64,000 nucleotides of DNA from Drosophila persimilis. Its lineage: Eukaryota; Arthropoda; Insecta; Diptera; Drosophilidae. The translations under genes and the position numbers were made by a program. Where the stretch lies: contig NW_020825313.1 of assembly GCF_003286085.1 (NCBI RefSeq), positions 2,728,001-2,792,000 on the forward strand, written 5' to 3'. A model generated the notes under the pieces. That model had not been told where the DNA came from. It saw only the letters and a program-made list of their open reading frames with translations, and made no database searches. Positions 9,014 through 20,273 of the stretch are shown here, in pieces; the stretch's first letter is position 1; every line of letters starts with the position of its first letter.

Positions 9014-10905
9014 TTAGTGGGTTTTGAAGTCCTCGAGGATCGAGGTATTTTTCGCATAGGCCAGTAGTTGCTGTGGCGTCCTCTTGGAGGCATCTTCCAG
9101 TGATGCCAGCACTGGGGCGCCCAGGTATCTCCTCCTTGCACTTAAGAGCGCAGGACAGTTGCAGATGAGATGTTCTAGGGTTTCGGTTGCCCCAGGTTCG
9201 TCACATTTCCTACAACTGTCTCTGTTTGTGATTCCTAGCTTTGTTGCATGCGCCGCAGCCAGGCAGTGTCCCGTTAATATTCCCACTAATAATCTGCAGT
9301 CCTTCCGTGGTAGGTGCAGCAGGTAGTGGCTGGTTTGTCATTGCGTTCCTTGCACATGATTTTCGAGGTTCTGCAGGTGGTGGTACTCCTCCACCTACTT
9401 TCGGTTTGTGATCCGGCCTGCTTTTCTAGATCGCTTTGCAGCGTTCTGAGGGAGACAGGCACGTTCTCGGTTCTCGTATTCGCCAGCCCGACGCCTTCCT
9501 TAGCTAGTACGTCCGCCGTCTCGTTCCCTTCAATGCCCTGGTGGCTGGGAATCCAGCCGCACTGACTTTGTCGTGCTAAGGGTATCTAGTGCCTCCCTGC
9601 TCGCCAAGACATTTCTGGAACTGTCTGCGGACGACTGCATGGATCTTATCGCCGCTTGGCTGTCGACGAATAGGTTGACCGCATCGTGTGCTCTTTCAGT
9701 GAGAAGAGCGACCTCTGCTGCTTTCCTGATGGCAAAAACCTCTGCCTGGAATATGCTACAATGGTCCGGTAGCTTATATGACAGCCTTATCTCAGTGTCT
9801 GTACAGTATAGGCCCGCTCCTACTCCTCCGTCCATCTTGGAGCCGTCCGTATATATATTGAGGTGCTCCGTTTGGTCTCTTCCGATTTTCCAGTCTTCAG
9901 GTCCCAAAGATGCAGTTGTTTTTACGTCGAGGTATGTTTGGGGGGTCATGTAATCAGTTCATCTGTTCATTTCCCTTCCAATTGAACTATGCCCGTATTC
10001 TTGTGGCGACATATTTCCTGAAGCGATGAGGCGTTGTGCTACCTTTCCTGCAGTCAGACGGGCGTGGATGTCTAGGGGTTCGATTCCGAGTAGGGTTTCG
10101 AGTGCTTTTGTTGGGGTTGACCTCAGCGCCCCTGTAATACAGAGCAAAGCCTGTCGCTTAGTCCTTTCCATAAGCTTATGATACGTTTTTTTTCCAGTAG
10201 CTTGCCACCACACTAAGACTCCATACAGCAGAGTTGGTCGCACCACCGAGATGTAAATCCAGTGCATCAGACCCGGAGACAGGCCCCATGTGCTGCTGAG
10301 CATCTTCTTGGATGCATAAAGCGCAATGGTGGCCTTCTTCACCCTTTCCAATACATTGGGTTTCCATTCCAGTTTACTATCCAGTACTGTGCCCAGGTAT
10401 TTGACTTGTGTTTTTGGGGTTAGCCTAGTTTGATTGATCTTCGGGGGGGGTCCATATCGGTACCTTGTGCCTCTTGGTAAAGAGGATGAGGTCCGTCTTG
10501 TCCGCGATGATACTGAGTCCTACTTCTTCCGCCCACTCGCGTATCTCCCTGAGTGTTCGTTCCATTAGTGAGCTGAGGGTCGATGGGCAAACACCCGTAA
10601 TAAGTATGCTTATGTCGTCCACATAAGCTGTTATTATTGGGGCCTTCCTTTCGTATCTCTTGATGAGGTCGTCAACCACCAGATTCCACACACGGGGCGA
10701 CAGGACTCCACCCTGGGGTGTGCCTCTGTGAGCCCTTTTTACCATGGAAGCGATGCCCCACTCTGATTGCACCCGTCTACAACTTAGGAGGTCCTTTTTC
10801 TCACTCTCCAGCATCAGAATTGCCTGACGCAATCCACGTCTCCTGGACTAAAGCTATGTCAGCGGGTCTTTGCTCCATGTCAATGAGCAGCTCCATCAAA
10901 CGTGG
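9014..10905 (-). pseudogene. LINE ORF2 remnant: endonuclease stub, RT, RNase H, zinc knuckle
   Basis: Reading leftward: DIALVQETWIASG (start of APE endonuclease, about 10880-10840) is joined directly to RT after loss of nearly all endonuclease and the first half of RT. RT retains GTPQGGVLSPRVW and the catalytic AYVDDISIL (near 10640). The thumb/connector follows (SVVRPTLLYGVLVWW). RNase H residues are visible as YTDGS, FQAEV and FVDSQ, and after a frameshift near 9550 SHQGIEGNETAD. The last frame (9286-9014) has CRKCDEPGATETLEHLICNC, a CCHC-type knuckle. Several frameshifts and the deletion make it dead. Confidence 0.8.
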
Positions 10906-10946
10906 GCGTGGGAGCGCGGGGGTCTCCTCCATTAGAGAAGCTTCCA

Positions 10947-11418
10947 CTACGCCGCCGTCATCTTCCTATTCTCATCACTGCGGTCCATCAAGGCCACAAT
11001 GAGATGTCTCTTGGACACCTCGCTCATGGCCTTCTGTCTAGGCTTCCTCGGCTTAAGCTTGGGAGTGGTCACCTTGGGGCCGCGTTGCCGCTTGCTCGCC
11101 GGAGTGTCTTTGGCAGCACTTTCGATCGACTGCTGCCTCATGTTGGCCAACACCTTGTTGGTGCATCTGGGGCAGCTGCGCGGAGTGTTTGCGGCCCTCC
11201 TGTAACCGTTGCTCGGCCCAGGAGAGCTTTGATTGCTAATCTTGAGAGATATCAGGCTTGCCTTGGAGCCGGCTCAGTAACTTGAGTCCTTCATTGTATT
11301 GAGCTTTCGCCTTCATCCCCTCCCTGGAACGCTTCGGCCCTTCCCTACGCAGGGAGCTCGTACCAGATTCCGACGAGCGGGGACGGCTTTCGTCTTTGGT
11401 TTTGCTAATGGATAGCAC
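10947..11418 (-). pseudogene. LINE ORF1 (gag-like) remnant
   Basis: Two basic, Ser/Lys/Arg-rich minus frames (11418-11236 and 11153-10947) lie between the 5' UTR and the endonuclease stub. ORF1 of LOA-type LINEs encodes an RNA-binding protein; only the N-terminal low-complexity part appears here and no zinc knuckle survives. The assignment rests mainly on position. Confidence 0.5.
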
Positions 11419-11969
11419 GCTCTCCAGGTCCGAGTCTGCATCGACAGCGGTCTTACCGCTAGGCCCCTCTAGCCATGGACCTGGCTCAGTTCCCCAGACT
11501 TTAGATCCGGACCAAGCTGCACCATTGCCTTAGCTAGACACTGGATTACCTAGTTAAGAGAAAGCGACAGTGCATTACCCTTGTCCAGAAAAATGCAGTG
11601 CCAATAGTACAGCCGGCACTCTCGTGGAGGATTCAGCTAGAGGATTTTCGCCAGCCACAGTGCTGGAAAGCTAATAATAAAAAATAAATATAAAAAAAGC
11701 GGCAAAATGGGCATGAACAGCAAGATAAACATCAGAATCCTCCGGGATCAAACATCTGAAAAAACGTCAAGATGCGAAATATCACAGAATAAACGAAGGA
11801 AATTGACATCTAAATGCAGTGCATAGGCTGTCCCAATGCGGGGCTGAGATAACCCCTGTTTGTACCGGGAAACTTTGGAGATGTGTGGGAGGCAGAGAAG
11901 AGGCTGTCCTGATTCTGGGTCCGGGATCCTCGGTCTATCTACAGCCGTCGGTCGTCTTTCATTTCTAGA

Positions 11970-12240
11970 ATGGTTCGTAAGGTCTTACCGGTTCGAAAGT
12001 TTTTAGCTATTCCACAATCCATCTGTGATGTTCCTAATCCGCACGTTTCCGCTGATGGTTTACAAATTAAACCCCATAAAACAAGGAAGAGCAACTGGAA
12101 GCCAAGCGAAGATACTCTAAAAAATTACGAGCAGCCATGGCCAAGCCAACCACCAGGGCTGCTACAATTTTTAAGGGAGGCCTTATAGCCAATAATAAGC
12201 CCAATTAACTAATTTAAATTTGTTGAAATTTCGCAATTCA
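11970..12240 (+). other. Open frame of 72 codons, unassigned
   Basis: ATG at 11970 to a stop at 12186-12188; the product is proline-rich at its end and shows no motif I recognise. It directly follows the 5' end of LINE copy A, so it could be the interrupted target, for instance the 3' end of another retroelement. Low confidence that it is coding. Confidence 0.2.
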
Positions 12241-13750
12241 GACCAAAACTTGTTCACATCTGTCAGATATTCCCACCGTTCCTACGAGATGTGATCAGTG
12301 TGCAGAGCATATTAATCGTGGGTAACAGTGGCGATTGACAACTTGCGCCGCAGCTGACTAACCACTCCAATTAAAAATATTAAAACTATTATTTAAAAAA
12401 ATTTCAATTAATGTTAAAGACTATTGTTATTGTATGCTGCATTGCATACGGTATATAAATCGTCTAAAGCTTTGTCTTTGAAACCAGAACTTCAACTAGT
12501 TGGACTGCGGATATGAGGCCTAAAGACACGGCGACAGCCTCTGATCAGTGCAAAGGAAATTATTAACAGACAGTTGGTTGTACTGAGACCAGACTGTTTC
12601 TGATACTAATCTGTTAGATATAAAAGTATCCTTTATATTCAGGAGTATTGATTAGGTTATAATTCATTGAAAAAATTAAAGCTGATGGAAGAAAGCTGCG
12701 AAAGCAAGGACATTTATCTCCATATAAAGTATACCAATTAATAAATTCGAAACATCATGTAATCGACGTGCAGTCGACTTTATTTGTTCAGGGATTTCTT
12801 CGTTAATAGGTCGTTTAGGTGCTGCAACAAGAGTCGACAATCTCTGATATCATTGCTTGAGTTTTTTTTTGAAAAAGACAGACTGTTAACAGAATTACAT
12901 TTTTAATTCATACTCTGCCGCTAGCGAATCATATAACATATATGAAATATGTATTACCTTATGACTGCTAGGCCTAAACCTGAACACCCTAACTATTTTG
13001 TGTCTTTCAGTTTTCGATTATTTTATTAATGTATTTTATACCTTTAAAATAGAAGAGGTATTCTTTTGCGTCTCCTCAACGGTCATACTGAAAAAAGAGT
13101 AAAAATCCTACGTTTTGCTATTTTTATGAAAATATATACCTAAATCGCTTAAGTTAATGAGAGTCACATGTGCTTTGACTACTTTGAGTAATAAATTTTA
13201 AAAAATTACGATATAAAGGTACAAATTTTAGCATTCAAATTCAAATTAAACACAACCTCAAAAATTTAAATGGCGTGGCTTTTACAATAATGTACATACA
13301 TATATTTGTATTATGTATAAGTGAGTTCCGTGATTATATTCTGACTATTAGTGTTGCAGATAATATACAAAAAATTAGAATTGTTTATTTCTTATTTTCA
13401 GAAATTATATCTATAATCGCCCTTACCCCACATAACAGAAATAATATTCTCTTTTGAATAAATACATATGCATGTATGTACATTTATTAATGCATCTGAC
13501 TAAATTTACTAATACGTAAATATATTTTATTTCTTTATTTAATTCTTTGTCTTTCGGTAAGTGTGTTTTATATTTTTTGCACGTAAAGTATAGGAAATTT
13601 CGAGGAAAAAAAGGTTTGATGTAAAAATACTTAAACATTAACATACGAATGTACGTTCGAATGGCGTGTGACAAATGCGGTATATACAAAATAAATATGT
13701 ATTAGCGCAGGCTATAAAATTACTAAGATATTGAATTAGGCACAAAAGAG
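12241..13750. other. AT-rich stretch, nothing certain
   Basis: A TATA-like motif (ggtatataaat, about 12450) occurs in sequence that might be a solo-LTR piece. A minus frame near 12860-12690 (STLVAAPKRPINEEIPEQ) looks coding-like but is short. 13000-13640 is AT-rich without visible repeats or genes. Confidence 0.3.
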
Positions 13751-13754
13751 GTCT

Positions 13755-13875
13755 TCCCCTTGAAAAGAGGTTCGCACGGGGTTTTAATTCTCTCCACCTA
13801 TGCTTCGTCTCTGATCGCGGCACCGCTGCCCACTCGCTTCGTGTTCGTCAATAACTTGGACAGCTGAGTCGGACC
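13755..13875. repeat. Dispersed repeat, third copy of the fold-back arm
   Basis: The segment gcacggggttttaattctc through cgctgcccactcgcttcg matches, with substitutions, the reverse complement of the right arm at about 14930-15040. Only about 110 bp are alignable by eye. Confidence 0.5.
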
Positions 13876-14425
13876 TAGAATCCTAGAACAATATAACAGA
13901 CTTTGGCGAGGCGCATAAAATAGTACATTCTTGCGGTCTGAAGAATCTAACAAAATACAGTTTTTGGCAGCGCATAAAGGTCCTTTTCAAGGACCCTTAT
14001 TTTTTCTGCACGCAGCATATGTAAAATTCAAACATGGACAAAATCAAGTGAAGGAACTTTAGTTATACACCGTCTTTGTTATTTATCCAGCTAAAAAACT
14101 CTGGAAAAATGGATCCATTTAAGAAGATTTCTGGCGAGTCATTATTACCGCCTGTTGTCTACGAAACAAAACGCTTTTCATATAGAACAATTCTAGTAGC
14201 TTCTGGTCAATAGCTAGCTTCAATAGTTCAATTGTTGAAAATTAACTATAAAATATTCCTGGTTAACTTCTTCCGTTTTTATCTGCTTTCGGCGTTTTAA
14301 GATAGCCTTTTCATAGCACCAGAACAGCATAGCACTATGTGACCCATTTCTCATGCCAGGTTTATATTGGCTTTTTCATAAGCAATGTGCCGAAAAGAAA
14401 TAGCACTCTTTGTTATACCCGATAC

Positions 14426-15117
14426 CAAAGACTATACAATACCAAGATGTTGCATGAGGAACAAATTCTTTTTCAATTTTCGTTTGACGCTTCATGGTAC
14501 GGGCGCGCGGGGCTATTACTTCAATTCTCTTTTACGCTACCTTCGCCTCCGAAATGCTACTCGGCTTCGTCAATGCCTCGGTCAGCGTCGAGTCGGTGTG
14601 TCTCGAGAGAAAGAATACAAAAACAAAATATGAATCGTCTGCGTGCCGAAACCGTAGGGCAGCGAGGTCGCTGATGTCTTTGGTGCGGCACAGTGGGGAC
14701 TCAGCCGAAATAGTAAAAAAATTCTAATAGAGAATTTTCCAATCGAATTTTCAAGATAGTTTTAGTTTAGGAGATATAAGCACTCAAAGTTTAACATTTT
14801 TTCAGTGTGCAAATATTTATTGAACTCATATTCACTAACTAATTTAGCAAGCTGAGACGGCCAAAGGTCCCACTGTGCCGCTCCAAAGACATCGGCGATC
14901 CGCGACCACCGCTTCGACGGTGCTGAGGCTCGAGAGTCCAGAATTGCCGAACAGGCGAAACCGATGGGCAGCGGGGTCGAGGTAGAGACGAAGTGCACGC
15001 GAAAAGGGAATTGAAACCCCGCGCGCTCCCTCGTGCCTTTTGGGTTCTAATGTTAGGACCCGCCATAGAACAGCTTTTTGGTCGCTCATGCAACATCTTG
15101 GTATTGTATAGTCTTTG
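14426..15117. repeat. Fold-back (large inverted repeat) with Transib-like centre
   Basis: The left arm (about 14426-14700) and right arm (about 14845-15117) are inverted copies: aagactatacaataccaag at the outer left is mirrored at 15096-15114, and tgatgtctttggtgcgg at the inner left by ccgctccaaagacatcgg at the right. Arms are diverged by many substitutions and indels, so the structure is old. The centre is bounded by CACAGTG heptamers. Confidence 0.65.
14689..14877. mobile_element. Short nonautonomous element with Transib-like CACAGTG ends
   Basis: 189 bp start CACAGTGGGGAC and end GTCCCACTGTG. The right terminus (reverse complement) shares GCCGTYTCAGCTTGCTAAATTA with the terminus at 28562, which lies beside a Transib transposase. 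This supports a Transib-related MITE. A 5-bp direct duplication is not seen, because the flanks are themselves inverted. Confidence 0.45.
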
Positions 15118-15149
15118 CCGATACTCAAAGATTATAGGGATATGTTTGT

Positions 15150-15803
15150 TTTGTGAGATGTGGATGTGTGTAAAACAAAATGAAGCGTTTCCAACCCCAT
15201 AAAGTACTTACATATATTCTTGATCAGCATCAAGAGCGGAGTCGATATAACCATGTCTGTCTGTCCGTCCGTCTTTATGACTATAAGCTAGAGCCTATAA
15301 TAGCAGGAGCAACCAAATTGTGTATCCAGACTCTTGTGATATCCCATTGTTACAAGTCTTTTCAAAATTCTCCCCGCCCCTTCCGTTGCATCCACAATTT
15401 TTAAGATACGAAATAACTGAACGCAGAAACGTACGAAATTACAATATCTACCAGATTAGCGAATCTGGTTCGGATCGGATCTTTATTATAGCCAGAATGC
15501 ACAAATCAATATATACAAAATTCACTAATCTGGCTGTGATCGGATGGGGGCGAAATTGTGAAATACTTGTAACAGTGAGATCTAACAGGATTGTGGATAA
15601 AAAATGTCGTTGCTCTAGCTTTTATAGTTTCTGAGCACTAGGCGCTCACAGGGACGGACATGGCTCTATCGACACGGTTATTGATGCTGATCAAGAATAA
15701 ATATACTTGGTGGGGTCGGAAACGCTTCCTTCTGGGCGTTAGACACATCAATTTTCACCACAAATCTAATATACCCCTATACTCATTTTGAGTAGCGGGT
15801 ATA
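15150..15803. mobile_element. Two DINE-1/INE-1 copies, head to head
   Basis: From about 15150 a plus-oriented DINE-1 core is readable (cataaagtact, gatcagcatcaagagcgga, gtctgtctgtccgtccgt). From about 15500 to 15803 the same core runs in reverse and ends in the element's 5' terminus (reverse complement of tatacccgctactc). DINE-1 is a nonautonomous Helentron with no coding capacity. The pair forms an imperfect palindrome of about 650 bp. Confidence 0.75.
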
Positions 15804-16010
15804 AAAATTCTAATCAATTAGTATAAACGGATAAACGGGGTGCAGGAATTAACAGAAGAAAATAAGTACGGGTCGCGATTCCTCTCTTTCTATGTCTATC
15901 CCATCTCTACTGACAAGTACGAGTAAAATTCCATTACCAAACAAATCAATTCATAAAGAGAAAAACGAACTTATTAAATAAATTGTATAGGTTGTTAATC
16001 AGGTCACATA

Positions 16011-17604
16011 CACTAGTCGGCATAATTATGTTGACGAAGTAAAAATCGTGTATTTTTTAGCATAACTTTTTTTGACTTTATTAAGAATTTTTGATTTATT
16101 TTTCTTTTAAATATATAACTAATAGAAACTTAAAAATAAGGAAACAAATATATTTTCATTCAAACTTAAAAAGATTTTAATTAATAAGTAATTTCACAGT
16201 ATGGCATAAGTATTTTGACAAGATTGTTTAATTTAAATAACAAAGTTTAAACTTTACAAAAGTGAAAGAATCCAGCAAAATTTAATAAAATATATATACT
16301 CCTTTAGCTTCAATAACTTTTTATAGTCGCCGTGTTACAGAATCCACTAAATTTTGAAGGATCTCCGGAGATACCGCTTGCCAAAGGGAAGTGAGCTCAG
16401 AAATTGTCTTTTCTCTCGTCTTGTTGAACGAAACTGTTCACTATAAATGTAATAAGTTTAAAAAAAATAATGGTTTCAGAAATTTAACCAGATCATGCGC
16501 CAAGCGTAAAACAACTCCAACTGAAGTCCGAGTCCTACGAGCATTTACAAAAAATGTGTTTCTGAAGCCTTAAATTGCTGCAGACTTCTTCAACTTGACC
16601 GCAGAGAACCCAATCAGTTAATGCAGCCTGACGACGTTTAAAGAAATGACATTTTAATACCTCTAAGTCCAAGGACGTGCTGTTTATGACAAAGGCAAAC
16701 AAACTAAAAAGACTGGCCTTTTCAAAGGAGTATGTGCATAAGCCAAAGAAGTTCTGGAGAAGCGTTTTGTGGACTGATAAAAGCTCATTTGAGTATAACT
16801 CATAAAAAACTAAAGTTTTCATAAGAATGAAAACAAAGCAAAGAAAAAGTAAACGGTTTGTAAAAAAGTGAGCCGTGGCGGAGGCTCTGTCATGTTTTGG
16901 GGATGTGTTGCATACAGTGGGCTAGGAGACTTTATTCCTATCACCGGCTCAATGAACCAGGGCAATTATTTATACACCCTACATGAACACGCATTCCCCT
17001 CCGGTAATAGGCTGATTGGAGAGACATTAATCCTGCAACAGGATAATGCCCCAGGCCACAAAGCCCGTATGATTACCACATTTTTGAGGGATGTTGGTGT
17101 TACCACCTTGAACTGGCCTCCTCAAAGTCCAGATTTGAATATTATTGAAACGTCTGGTTTGTTTTAAAACGCTAAAGAACAGTTCCGTTCAACAATACGA
17201 GAGAAAAGACAATTTCTGAGCTCACTTCCCTTTGGCAAGCGGTATCTTCGGAGATCCTTCAAAATTTAGTGGATTCGGTAACACGGCGACTTTAAAAAGT
17301 TATTGAAGCTAAAGGAGGATATATATTTTATTAAATTTTGCTGAATTCTTTCACCTTTGTAAAGTTTAAACTTTGTTATTTAAATTAAACAATCTTGTCA
17401 AAATACTTATGCCGTACTGTGAAATTACTTATTAATTAAAATCTTTTTAAGTTTGAATGAAAATATATTTGTTTCCTTATTTTTAAGATTCTATTAGTTG
17501 TATATTTAAAAGAAAAAAATCAAAAAATCTTAATAAAGTCACAAAAAAGTTATGCTAAAAAATACACGATTTTTACTTCGTCAAAATAATTATGCCGACT
17601 AGTG
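16011..17604 (+). mobile_element. Tc1-like transposon with ~430-bp inverted arms
   Basis: Termini are CACTAGTCGGCATAATTATG at 16011 and its inverse ending at 17604, and inversion continues for about 430 bp (16011-16442 versus 17176-17604). TA precedes the left end; the right flank is AC, so the TA duplication is not perfect. The transposase remnant lies between. The arms include transposase C-terminal codons, which indicates an internal inverted duplication. Confidence 0.75.
16485..17325 (+). pseudogene. Tc1-family transposase remnant (catalytic C-terminal half)
   Basis: Broken plus-strand frames carry a helix-turn-helix-region tail (AKRKTTPTEVRVLRAF), then KFWRSVLWTDKSSFEYN (first catalytic D in WTD). 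A longer frame at 16868-17167 has GGGSVMFWGCVAYSG, LQQDNAPGHKARM (second D) and WPPQSPDLNIIE (D34E). The reading then shifts into LWQAVSSEILQNLVDSVTRRL within the right inverted arm. The N-terminal DNA-binding domain is largely absent and stops occur at about 16570 and 16803. The enzyme would cut and paste its element at TA sites. Confidence 0.75.
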
Positions 17605-17639
17605 ACTGTCTATCGGGCATAAAAGAAGAGCTGCGGCTC

Positions 17640-17905
17640 AGAACTTTCCCGCTCGTTGAGGTAACCCAGTAGCGTATTCCCTAAAGATGTTCAATTGGGA
17701 TTTGTTTCGACTGACCGCTCTCCACTGCAACGTCAGTATTTTTTTAGCCTCCAAATTTTTTTCTGTTTTGTGTGGGGGGGTTCGGATTTGCGCGTTGTCT
17801 TCCAGAAAGATCTCTCAATCTCCGTATAAGTATCCAGAATATGCTGTTTCTGAAAACTCTACATTCATGTCTGAATTTGTTTGGTGTTACCACTAACCAT
17901 ACAGT
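17640..17905 (-). pseudogene. Degenerate Tc1/mariner transposase fragment
   Basis: On the minus strand FLEDNAQIRTPPHKT is followed by a degenerate LTLQWRAVSRNKSQLNIFRE in place of the usual W-P-x-x-S-P-D-L-N-P-I-E motif. The first motif is the second-Asp region of the DDE domain. The copy is too broken to place in a family. The sequence at 17915 (cggcgagcacgc) recurs at 25835 beside another Tc1 remnant and could be part of a shared terminus. Confidence 0.45.
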
Positions 17906-18131
17906 ATATACAGCGGCGAGCACGCGTGAATAAATGCTCATCACTTTTCAGTTTAATCACCTGTAAAATCTTACAAAATGAATTAATCCTTGTGATTTTT
18001 GTTCATAGATTATTTAATTTAGTAGGAAGGAAAACAAACAATAATTTTACTTCAAAGAGCTGCTTTTCTTTAAGATATTTTAATATTTTCATAAAAAATC
18101 CATGTATCAACTTTTGCACGTTTCAAATGTT

Positions 18132-18660
18132 TTACATAAATAATTTTTCTTTTTTAAGTTTTTCTGAATAAGTTTTGGCATACTCTCGAGTAAATTTAGT
18201 ACATACTTGCAAGGTATCATGCCTCACTACGACTTCACGCGCTCCCAAAAACTCATCCAATCCCTTTGATCCAATGTTTTTTAAGCAGAGCCCATCGATG
18301 TTCAATGGGATTTTTATCTGGGCAGGCTTTTTCACGAATGTAGCCGTGTGATTCGGGTTACCGTCTGTGATCTCGACTATGGGGTAGACACATTTGTCTA
18401 AAAAATATGACAAATTGACTCCCAAAATATGAAGATCATTTTCTTTCTTCATTATTCCATCGATTTTAACCGATTGGACAACATTCCACCAAGTGGAGCA
18501 GCCATACACCATCAGGCTTCCTCTTCCGTGCTTTATTATTTCCTTGACCTGATGCTTTTTCAGCTTTCCACTTCCAGTAGTATTCATTTCGATCAGATTA
18601 AGACCGTTTTATTTTGGTAATATATGACAAAATTTCCTTCCTACAATCTTCCGTGGTCCA
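18132..18660 (-). pseudogene. Degenerate Tc1-like transposase
   Basis: A minus frame (18587-18132) contains IKHGRGSLMVYGCSTWWNV and VKIDGIMKKENDLHIL, the conserved centre of Tc1 transposases (usually KHGGGSxMVWGC), then a decayed DGNPNHTATFVKK where D-N-D-P-K-H would lie. The distal D34E motif is not readable. Upstream minus sequence to about 18660 may hold earlier codons. It looks unrelated in detail to the Tc1 copies on either side. Confidence 0.6.
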
Positions 18661-18896
18661 GTTTCTGGTCAAGTTGACAAGTTAGCTGTATCACCGTGTA
18701 CGCAAAACGCCAATATCGGCCATATCCGCGTTAAAGGAGCGGATTTTAAGGATCTACAGTTTTCACATATTTTTGCTGTTTGCACCAAAACGAATTGTTA
18801 TTGCCCTGGCCAATTTCCGAGCCAAATTTGAGGTTGGGTTAAAATAAAATTATTTATAAAGAAATAAAAAGTTAAATTACCCTGATATACACACTT
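18661..18896. other. Non-coding spacer
   Basis: About 240 bp between Tc1 remnants without a recognisable motif; it may be the terminal part of the element to its left. Confidence 0.3.
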
Positions 18897-19091
18897 AATC
18901 ATAATAATAGGTACACACATCTACGTAAACTTTAACATAACAGAAAGCAGTTTTATTCAATATTTGAAACTTAAAATTAGTTCTCAATTATTCCAACAGT
19001 ATTTGTTTTCAATAAAATAAACTTTATTAATATATTATAGGATAATGTTATAAAAGAAAAGAGATCAATTTGTACTTCAGAGTCAATGTCA
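18897..19091. repeat. Left part of a possible split TIR element
   Basis: The segment includes cacacttaat and ataataataggtacacaca. An inverted counterpart (gtgtacctattattatgtag) is at 25425-25445, beyond the 412-like element. Together they may be the two ends of an older Tc1-type MITE opened by nested insertions. Confidence 0.35.
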
Positions 19092-20257
19092 GGCTGCTCA
19101 AAATAATAGGTACACTTCAAGTTTTGTTATGAAAAAAGTTTGTTAACTGATTATTATTATTTTTTTATTGCCTAAATGGAATTTAATAGTTAATATCCGA
19201 TGTATCCACCTTTATTTTTTGTCACCTTTATAATTATTTTTGGAGTACTTTTAATAAGCGTCTGGCAGGTGTCTCAAACCACAATTTTTGGATGCCCTCG
19301 CATAATTTTTGATTATTTGAAAATAAAAACTTAGCTAATTTTGTTTTGTAAATCTCCCCACAAGTTTTCGATTGGATTTAAGTCGGCAAATTTAAAAAGC
19401 CACTTTAAAACGTCTATTGTTTGGTCCTCAAAAAAGTTGGTCAAAAGCTTGGATGTGTACATTGGGTCGTTATATTACTTAAATACCCAATGGAAACTCA
19501 TGTTTTCTTCAACATAAGGTAGCATAACTGTCTGCAATCGGGGTTTGTATTGCTCAGCGTCTATTCGGATGAGCAGCCCCATTTCTTTAACTGGCACCTC
19601 CATGTTTGACAAATTTTTTTTTTGATACATGGATCAAAATTCTTTCGTTTAGGGCTTCCTACATTGCTTTCACATTCATTCCCTAATAAATTTTTTTAGT
19701 TTCGTCGCTCCACAAAAGGCTTCTCCACTTTTTCTCTCCGTCGCATCCTGCGCAGTCTTTATGATCTTTAGCAAAAGTTTGCCCCATGGCTAAATTTTTT
19801 TGACGCCTAAGTGGGACCTTTCTTTCTATTCTCCTTGGAAGGCTGGCTTGTTGTAGCCGTCTACGGATCGTTGGAGCACTAACTTCTAGTGCAATTTCTG
19901 ATGCAATTCCCTTTGACGACTTAAATGAGTCCTTATTCCTCAAAGAAAAGTATGTAGTGGTCAAGTGGTTATGGTTGTTTTCTGTGGCTTTCCGCGAGAT
20001 TCCTGACTAGGTTTTAATTTTTAAAGCATTTCAACAAAATTATGAGACCTTTTCATTAATTTGGCAATGGCCCGAAGAGATTGGCCTTCTTTTTTAAGAC
20101 TAAGGCCTATTCTTGTAAGAAAAGAAATAAATTTTTGTTTATATTTAGACTGTAGTTAAATGAAATGGATGTTTAATTGCCAAAACGTCAAGAACTTCCA
20201 AATTATTCACTTGATATTCAAAATTTACTGACACTGTACCTATTATTTTGATCAGCC
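19092..20257 (-). mobile_element. Tc1-like transposon, second family
   Basis: Inverted ends read ggctgctcaaaataatagg at 19092 and, in reverse complement, ggctgatcaaaataatagg ending at 20257. The transposase remnant between them is on the minus strand. At about 1.17 kb the length is typical of a Tc1 element with small deletions. Confidence 0.7.
19240..20130 (-). pseudogene. Tc1-like transposase, frameshifted
   Basis: Minus-strand pieces appear in the right order: helix-turn-helix region LKKEGQSLRAIAKLMKRS (about 20100), GKPQKTTITT, then the frame 19964-19683 with APTIRRRLQQASLPRRIERK and WRSLLWSDETKKIY (first catalytic D), and finally FADLNPIENLWGDLQNK near 19380 (catalytic E). The DNDP-type middle motif is not readable. 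Stops and frameshifts separate the pieces. Confidence 0.7.
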
Positions 20258-20273
20258 AAAATGTGATGTCAAC

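Larger units (their letters stand above)
8900..11965 (-). mobile_element. LOA-clade-like LINE (copy A), internally deleted
   Basis: The element reads on the minus strand: 5' UTR (about 11965-11420), ORF1 remnant, endonuclease start, RT C-terminus, RNase H, zinc-knuckle C-terminus, 3' UTR and a tail of repeated CCTAA units (plus strand gttaggttaggttaggtt at 8900-8921). Presence of RNase H separates it from jockey-type LINEs and suggests the LOA or I group; similarity in layout to copy B (29.9-34.9 kb) supports LOA-like. The 5' edge is approximate. Confidence 0.75.

Noticed and set aside
14339-14727. Three overlapping plus-strand small proteins
   Set aside because: They lie in the left arm of the fold-back repeat; the right arm gives different frames on the other strand, so there is no conserved reading frame.
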